From: Massilia sp. KIM
Lineage (GTDB): Bacteria > Pseudomonadota > Gammaproteobacteria > Burkholderiales > Burkholderiaceae_D
Length of the DNA: 64,000 nucleotides
Reading direction: 5' to 3'
Assembly (NCBI RefSeq): GCF_002007115.1
Contig: NZ_MVAD01000001.1
Span: 2,046,001-2,110,000 of the forward strand
Positions 59,145 through 64,000 of this stretch are shown piece after piece; position 1 is the first letter of the stretch, and each line of letters opens with the position of its first letter. The notes beneath the pieces are model-generated. The model made no database searches and had not been told where the DNA came from. It worked only from the letters and a program-made list of their open reading frames with translations. Position numbers and translations under genes: made by a program.

Positions 59145-60975
59145 CCGCGACGTCCTCCTCCTCTTCCTGGGCGTCCTCCTGCGCCTGCTCGCGCGGCGGC
59201 TCGTCGACGTCGGCGCCGACGTTGATGGCCGCGTAGGCGCGCTGCACCGCGATCGCTTCGCGCCCGCCCTTGCCATACAGTTCCTCGCTCGACGCGATCA
59301 TCTTGGCGCGCGCATCCGCGTAGTTGGTGCTGGAGGTGAACTTGGTGGTGTTGGCGTGGAACCAGATGCGGAAGGCCTTGTCGAGGCCGATGCCGCTCAT
59401 CGCCGCCGGCTGCTTCACCAGGAATTTGCTGTAGGCCTCGCTCTCCTTGTCGGCCTGCGAGCCCTTGGCCAGGAAGTAGAACATGCGGTTGTTGGGGCCG
59501 CTGCTGTAATGGACGTCCAGGCGCTTGAGGCCGGTGCTCCATGCGTCATGGCTGTTGCCGTCCTTGCTGGGCTTGATCATCCAGCGCAGCGGCGTGCCGT
59601 TGCGGCTGATCTCGCGTCCCAGCTGCCAGTCGTTGCCCTCCTCCGGAATCGCCTCGCCCTTGCCGCCGGCGCGCGCATAGGCCTCGACCACTTCGCCGGC
59701 GATGTCGGAGGCCGATTCGTTCAGGCCACCCGATTCGCCCGAATACACCAGGTTGGAGGTGGCGGCCGTCACGCCGTGCCCCATCTCGTGGCCGATCACG
59801 TCGATCGAGCCCAGGCTGGTGAAATAGGTGCCGTCGCCGATGAACATGCAGCGGCAGGCGTCGCTGTAGTAGGCATTGTCGTAGCCGCGGTTGACGTGGG
59901 CCGCGATGTAGGTGGCGGTGTCGTGGCCGTCGAGCGAGCGCCAGCCCAGCACGTTCTTGAGGGCGTCGTAGGTGTTCATCAGGCCCCACATCGCGTTCAC
60001 GGCGGCGGTCTGGCCGTTCGGCCCGGTGGTGCTGCCGCCCTCGACGAACTGCTTGCCGTCGCCCCAGGTGTTGCTGCTGTTGGTGTACACCTGGCCGGCG
60101 CGGCTGGTGTTGTTGGCGTTGGTGATCGCCATCGCGCCGAAGGTCCCGCCCTTGCCGCGCTCGGGGTCGAGCATCTGGTAGCTGCCGTTGGCGAAGGTGG
60201 TGCTGAGCGGGACCTCGCCGTTGTACTGGCTCTTGCCCACGCCGGCCACGGTCTGCAGCATGCTCCACTGGTCGATCAGCGCGCCGTCGTGGGCGCTGAG
60301 CACCGTGTCGTGGAACAGCGGCTGCTCGCCCAGCTGCATGCGGGTGCGCACCAGGTAGGCCAGCTCGTAGCGATCGACCACTTCCTGCACGTCCAGGGCG
60401 TTCAGTTCGGACTCGTTCTTGTTCTGGGCGCTGGCCACCCGCTCCTCGCGCATCACGGGGTAGATCAGGAGTTCGGCGCGCGGCGGCACCACATGCTTCG
60501 CACCCGGCACCAGCAGGTTCACTGCCGCCGCGATCGCCTGGCGCGCCGTGAGGCGCGGCTTGACGGCGAAGCTGGCGGTGTGCGCCCCCAGCTTGTTGGC
60601 GGCGCCCCGGCCCAGGTGCAGGCGGCGCGGCGAGGCGGATTCGGACACCACCTGCTTGCGCGCGTCCAGCACCACCACCGAGTCCGAACCGAAGATGCGC
60701 AAGCCCCTGTAGGTATGGGCCGCGCGCAGCACCTGGGTGCCCTGGACGCCCGGGTGCAGGGCGCTGACGCGGTAGTGATGGTCCGCGTCCAGGCCCTGGG
60801 CGGTGCGCGCCGCCGCCAGCTGGCCCAGCACCGAGGCGCGCGCCCTGGCGTCCAGGGTCTGGGGCGGACTCATCATGGGCGCCGCCAGCGCGCAAGCGCC
60901 CGGCAGTGCGAGAAGAACGGCAGCCGCCAGGGCAGCGGCGCGAAGGGTCGAAAGCGGCGTCGTGTGCGAAGTCAT
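59116..60975 (-). CDS. Secreted M4 (thermolysin-like) metalloprotease
   Basis: A 619-residue preproprotein: signal peptide (cut near CALAAP), FTP/PepSY-type propeptide (about 40-250), then the M4 catalytic domain (about 265-590). The zinc site is DVIGHEMGHGVTAATS with the third ligand in GGLNESASDIAGE; the catalytic His is in DVHYSSGPNNRMFYFLA. The C-terminal end is a strongly acidic tail (EQAQEDAQEEEEDVA) after the usual domain. It overlaps the convergent M23 gene by 29 nt. It degrades extracellular protein. Confidence 0.93.
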   Translation of the reverse strand: MTSHTTPLSTLRAAALAAAVLLALPGACALAAPMMSPPQTLDARARASVLGQLAAARTAQGLDADHHYRVSALHPGVQGTQVLRAAHTYRGLRIFGSDSVVVLDARKQVVSESASPRRLHLGRGAANKLGAHTASFAVKPRLTARQAIAAAVNLLVPGAKHVVPPRAELLIYPVMREERVASAQNKNESELNALDVQEVVDRYELAYLVRTRMQLGEQPLFHDTVLSAHDGALIDQWSMLQTVAGVGKSQYNGEVPLSTTFANGSYQMLDPERGKGGTFGAMAITNANNTSRAGQVYTNSSNTWGDGKQFVEGGSTTGPNGQTAAVNAMWGLMNTYDALKNVLGWRSLDGHDTATYIAAHVNRGYDNAYYSDACRCMFIGDGTYFTSLGSIDVIGHEMGHGVTAATSNLVYSGESGGLNESASDIAGEVVEAYARAGGKGEAIPEEGNDWQLGREISRNGTPLRWMIKPSKDGNSHDAWSTGLKRLDVHYSSGPNNRMFYFLAKGSQADKESEAYSKFLVKQPAAMSGIGLDKAFRIWFHANTTKFTSSTNYADARAKMIASSEELYGKGGREAIAVQRAYAAINVGADVDEPPREQAQEDAQEEEEDVAASPSAAETD

Positions 60976-61145
60976 CTCGTCTCCATCCGGTTAGTCCGGG
61001 CCTGCTGGCGGCGCCGGTCATCGACCAGTGTGGACGAGCTTACAAAGGGGAATTTGCTACAGCACAAGACACATGCGGGCGCGTCCAGCGCGCCCGCAAG
61101 GGTCGGGCGCGCGTGTCACGCGCCCGGTAAGGAAGCTCGTGGCCG

Positions 61146-61739
61146 TCAGCGATAAGGGTCGCGGCGGTTCAGCAGATACCAGGCGGCGCCCACCACGGCG
61201 CCGGCGATGGCAGCCTTCTTCACCAGTCCCGCCGGGTTGTGTTTCCACTCCGACTTGATGCCCATCTCGGCGAAGATGTTCGGCACATGGCCGCGTGCCA
61301 GGTCCTCGACCACCCCTTCGACCACGTTGACCCGGTCGGCCAGCAGCAGGAGCAGCCAGTGGCGCAGGTCGTTCTCGGTCGACTTGAAGGCGACGCGGCG
61401 GATGGCGCCCGACACCCCGGACGGCGGCTGCGCCGTGCCGAAGATCGGCGTGATGCCGGGACGCTCCGGCGAGACCAGCACCTCGACCCTCTCGGGCTGC
61501 TGCGTCACCGGGCCCTCCTTGGCGTCGGTGAAGCGCGGCGGGGTGCGCTCCATCGGCACCCCGGGACGGTTCTTGCGGTCGAGGTCCGCGCCCCAGCCCT
61601 GGATGTGCTTCAACTCCTCGGGCGAAGGGCGGCGCGGCACGAGATGGCCCTGGGACGGATGGGTGTGCACGTGGCCATGTTCCTCGTGTGCCTGCCCCGG
61701 CTGATGGTGGTGCTCGGCGATCTGATTACGCGTTTCCAT
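61146..61739 (-). CDS. Hypothetical protein with His-rich N-terminus
   Basis: A 197-residue protein. The first 40 residues hold 12 His (HHHQPGQAHEEHGHVHTHPSQG), a likely metal-binding patch. The middle is polar (RFTDAKEGPVTQQPERVEVLVSPERPG), then WLLLLLADRVNVVEGVVEDLA, and one C-terminal hydrophobic segment (AAIAGAVVGAAWYLL) that may anchor it in the membrane. No family recognised. It is 9 nt downstream of the zinc alcohol dehydrogenase, so it is co-transcribed. Metal trafficking for that enzyme is a speculation. Confidence 0.75.
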   Translation of the reverse strand: METRNQIAEHHHQPGQAHEEHGHVHTHPSQGHLVPRRPSPEELKHIQGWGADLDRKNRPGVPMERTPPRFTDAKEGPVTQQPERVEVLVSPERPGITPIFGTAQPPSGVSGAIRRVAFKSTENDLRHWLLLLLADRVNVVEGVVEDLARGHVPNIFAEMGIKSEWKHNPAGLVKKAAIAGAVVGAAWYLLNRRDPYR

Positions 61740-61748
61740 GTTCCCTCC

Positions 61749-62933
61749 TCAGTGCAGTGCGCTGGCCGACACCGCACGCACCTGGTCGGCGTTGGGCGGA
61801 ATCAGGACGGTCTTGATACAGTTGTCGAGTTTGCTCGAAAAGATGTGGTAAGCGTCGGCGACGTCTTCCAGCGGGACCTTGTGGGTGATGATCTCCTTCG
61901 GATTCAGGCGCCCTTCACGGATGTGTTCGATCAGGCGCGGCAGGTGGCGCTTGACGCTGGCCTGGTTCATGCGCAGGGTCAGGCCCTTGTTCAGGGCGTT
62001 GCCGATCGGGACCGCGTTGAAGGTCGGGCCGTAGACGCCGACGATCGACACGTTGCCGCCCTTGCGCACCGAGTTAATGCACCAATGTAAGACCGTGGCG
62101 GCGCCGGCCTGGCTCTTCATGAGACGCCCGGTCAAGGTCTGGGCGATGCTGCCGGCGGCGTCGCCGCCCACCGCGTCGATGCAGACGTCGGCGCCCATCC
62201 AGTCAGTCATCTTCTTGATGTGCAGGGCCATGTCGTCGACCTCGCGGAAGTTCACCACCTCGCACTGGGCGTAGCGCTGAACGAACTCGAGCCGGTACTC
62301 GACCTCGTCGACCACGATCACGCGCCCGGCGCCCATCAGCCAGGCCGACTTGGCGGCGAAGATGCCGACCGGGCCGGCGCCGAACACCACCACGGTGTCG
62401 CCCTGGGCGATGTCGCCCATCTCGGCCGCCTGGTAGCCGGTCGGCAGCGCGTCGGTGAGCAGCACGGCGTCGTCGTCGTGGATGTCGTCCGGGATCACCA
62501 TCGGGCCGACGTCGGCCATCGGCACCCGCACCAGTTCGGCCTGGCCGCCGTCGTAGCCGCCGGCGGTGTGCGAGTAGCCGTAGATGCCGCCGACCGCCGT
62601 GGCCTGCGGATTTGTGTTGTGGCAATTGCCGTACAACTCGTGCTGGCAGAAGTAGCAGGAACCGCAGAACAGGTTGAAGGGCACAAGCACCCTGTCCCCG
62701 ACCTTCAGTTTCTCGACCGCCGGGCCGACTTCGTGCACCACGCCGATGAACTCGTGTCCGAAGGTATGGCCGACCCGGGTGTCGGGCACCATGCCGTGGT
62801 AGAGGTGCAGGTCAGAACCGCAGATGCAGGAGCGGATGACGCGCACGATGGCGTCGCCCGGGTGCTCGATGACGGGTTCAGGCTTCTGGGCGGCGCGGAC
62901 GCGGTAGGGGCCGCGGTAGTTCATTGCCAGCAT
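61749..62933 (-). CDS. Zinc-dependent alcohol dehydrogenase (formaldehyde dehydrogenase-like)
   Basis: A 394-residue medium-chain dehydrogenase. Catalytic zinc ligands are in ICGSDLHLYHG and GHTFGHEFIG; the structural zinc has four Cys in LFCGSCYFCQHELYGNC. The NAD-binding motif is VVVFGAGPVGIFAAKSAWLMGAGRVIVVD. The stretch DALPTGYQAAEMGDI is typical of the glutathione-independent formaldehyde dehydrogenase-like group. GGAGGATCT precedes the ATG. The substrate may be formaldehyde or another alcohol or aldehyde. The His-rich protein follows. Confidence 0.92.
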   Translation of the reverse strand: MLAMNYRGPYRVRAAQKPEPVIEHPGDAIVRVIRSCICGSDLHLYHGMVPDTRVGHTFGHEFIGVVHEVGPAVEKLKVGDRVLVPFNLFCGSCYFCQHELYGNCHNTNPQATAVGGIYGYSHTAGGYDGGQAELVRVPMADVGPMVIPDDIHDDDAVLLTDALPTGYQAAEMGDIAQGDTVVVFGAGPVGIFAAKSAWLMGAGRVIVVDEVEYRLEFVQRYAQCEVVNFREVDDMALHIKKMTDWMGADVCIDAVGGDAAGSIAQTLTGRLMKSQAGAATVLHWCINSVRKGGNVSIVGVYGPTFNAVPIGNALNKGLTLRMNQASVKRHLPRLIEHIREGRLNPKEIITHKVPLEDVADAYHIFSSKLDNCIKTVLIPPNADQVRAVSASALH

Positions 62934-63110
62934 AGATCCTCCTCATGGGGTGTAGGCAGCCTGTCGACGACGGGCCGATGTGCCAACCACCATATGTCAA
63001 AACACCAAGGAAGACGATACGCGCACGGAAACGAACAGGCGTTTTCTGCCAAATTTAACGCAATTAGTGGATGATAAGTTCGCGTTAGGAAATTTTAGCG
63101 ACAATTCCCT

Positions 63111-63986
63111 TCACAGGCGGCGCGCCTCGAAGGTATTGCAGGCCGCGACCTCGCCGCTCTCCAGCCCGCGCTGGAACCAGCGCACCCGCTGCTCCGAGCT
63201 GCCATGGGTGAAGGAGTCCGGCACCACCACGCCGCGCGCCTGCTTCTGCAGGGCGTCGTCGCCGATCGCGGTGGCCGCGGCCAGGGCGGCCTCGACGTCG
63301 CCGCGCTCGATGATCTGCTCGCGCTGGTTGGTGCGCTTGGCCCAGACCCCGGCGAAGCAGTCGGCCTGCAGTTCCAGGCGCACCGAGAGCGCGTTGCCCT
63401 CGACTTCGGAGACGCGCTGCTGGGCCGCGTGCACCTTCTCCGACAGGCCGAGCAGGTTCTGCACGTGGTGGCCGACCTCGTGCGCGATGACATAGGCCTG
63501 GGCAAATTCGCCCGAGACATTGAAGCGCTGCTGCATCAGGCGGAAGAAGCTGAGGTCGATGTAGACCTTGCCGTCGGCCAGGCAATAGAAGGGGCCGGTG
63601 GCGCTCTGGCCGGTGCCGCAGGCGGTCGGGGTCCGGCCCTCGAACAGCACCAGGCGCGCCGGGGTGTACTGCGCGCCCTGCTCCTGGAAGATGGTGGCCC
63701 AGGCGTCCTCGGTATAGGCCAGGGTGGTGCGCACGAAGCGGGTCTCGCGGTCGTCGGCGGGCGCGCTGCGGGCCGGGGGCTGCTGCTGCACCGCCACCGG
63801 GGCGCCGCCCGACAGGAGGCTCAGGATGGTGCCGGGGTCGACCCCGAAGATGGCGCCGCCGATCAGGGCCAGCACCAGGGTGCCGATCCCGATCGAGCGC
63901 CCGCCGAAGCCGCCGAATCCGCCGAATCCGCCACCGCCGCGGCGGTCTTCCACGTTATCGCTCTCCCGGTCGCCTTCCCAACGCAT
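63111..63986 (-). CDS. Neutral zinc metallopeptidase, YpfJ family
   Basis: A 291-residue membrane-anchored protein. Its N-terminus is RGGGGFGGFGGFGGRSIGIGTLVLALIGGAIFG (anchor), then a Gln/Pro linker. The peptidase-like domain has AYVIAHEVGHHVQNLLG (HExxH) and NALSVRLELQADCFAGVWA with the third-ligand Glu. TACGTGQSATGPFYCLADGKVYIDLSFF is the family hallmark. Proteolytic activity is presumed. GGAGGCAGC precedes the ATG. The 177-nt gap 62934-63110 to the dehydrogenase gene is A+T-rich with no ORF. Confidence 0.92.
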   Translation of the reverse strand: MRWEGDRESDNVEDRRGGGGFGGFGGFGGRSIGIGTLVLALIGGAIFGVDPGTILSLLSGGAPVAVQQQPPARSAPADDRETRFVRTTLAYTEDAWATIFQEQGAQYTPARLVLFEGRTPTACGTGQSATGPFYCLADGKVYIDLSFFRLMQQRFNVSGEFAQAYVIAHEVGHHVQNLLGLSEKVHAAQQRVSEVEGNALSVRLELQADCFAGVWAKRTNQREQIIERGDVEAALAAATAIGDDALQKQARGVVVPDSFTHGSSEQRVRWFQRGLESGEVAACNTFEARRL

Positions 63987-64000
63987 GCTGCCTCCTTCGT

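Overview
The window reads as chromosomal DNA of a betaproteobacterium of the Oxalobacteraceae, most likely the Massilia/Telluria group. The basis is very high G+C, the gene orders lplT-alr-radA and tsaB-rimI-udg that are usual in Burkholderiales, many DUF-family proteins common in that group, and an unusually large set of cyclic-di-GMP proteins. No rRNA, tRNA, insertion sequence, prophage or CRISPR array was found. Assignments come from reading motifs; no database search was run.

Layout. 1-3.0 kb: the start of the phosphate operon (pstS-pstC-pstA, running left and leaving the window) with two Pho-box-like sites, then a small membrane ORF and a PilZ protein. 3.0-10.5 kb: housekeeping genes (radA, alr, lplT, and a tsaB-rimI-udg-DUF1853 operon joined by short overlaps) and a thioredoxin-like gene. 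10.5-16.0 kb: a lone molybdenum hydroxylase large subunit and a PAS-GGDEF-EAL protein. 16.2-19.6 kb: DUF1993, a repeat-rich gap, DUF1289/DUF1415 and a lytic transglycosylase. 19.6-24 kb: an RNA helicase with a long structured leader, and a lipoprotein with three copies of a 135-residue module.

24-40 kb is the most interesting part. It holds a glycosyltransferase resembling selenosugar synthase SenB overlapping selD; then a sugar-nucleotide-type glycosyltransferase, a CocE-like hydrolase and an uncharacterised set of PH-domain, DUF1906 and DUF2589 genes around a 149-bp palindrome; then egtD-egtB (ergothioneine synthesis) read leftward, and divergently a PhnD-like binding protein with an ATPase, two permeases and an extra LolD-like ATPase. 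Read together, these suggest a selenium/sulfur module: uptake, selenophosphate, selenosugar and hercynine chemistry, split over two loci with no obvious selenoneine synthase (SenA) in view.

40-54 kb: a second palindrome plus tandem-repeat locus, an H1-like basic-tail protein, a three-gene signalling operon (periplasmic binding protein, hybrid histidine kinase, HD-GYP response regulator), a MYG1 protein, a divergent Ppx/GppA protein, a membrane GGDEF protein whose active-site motif is lost, a spermidine-synthase-like protein and a large CHASE-PAS-GGDEF-EAL protein. 54-56 kb: a run of very small proteins of unknown function. 56-64 kb: envelope and secreted enzymes (alpha/beta hydrolase, L,D-transpeptidase, M23 and M4 peptidases), a ferredoxin, a zinc alcohol dehydrogenase with a His-rich partner, and a YpfJ-type metalloprotease.
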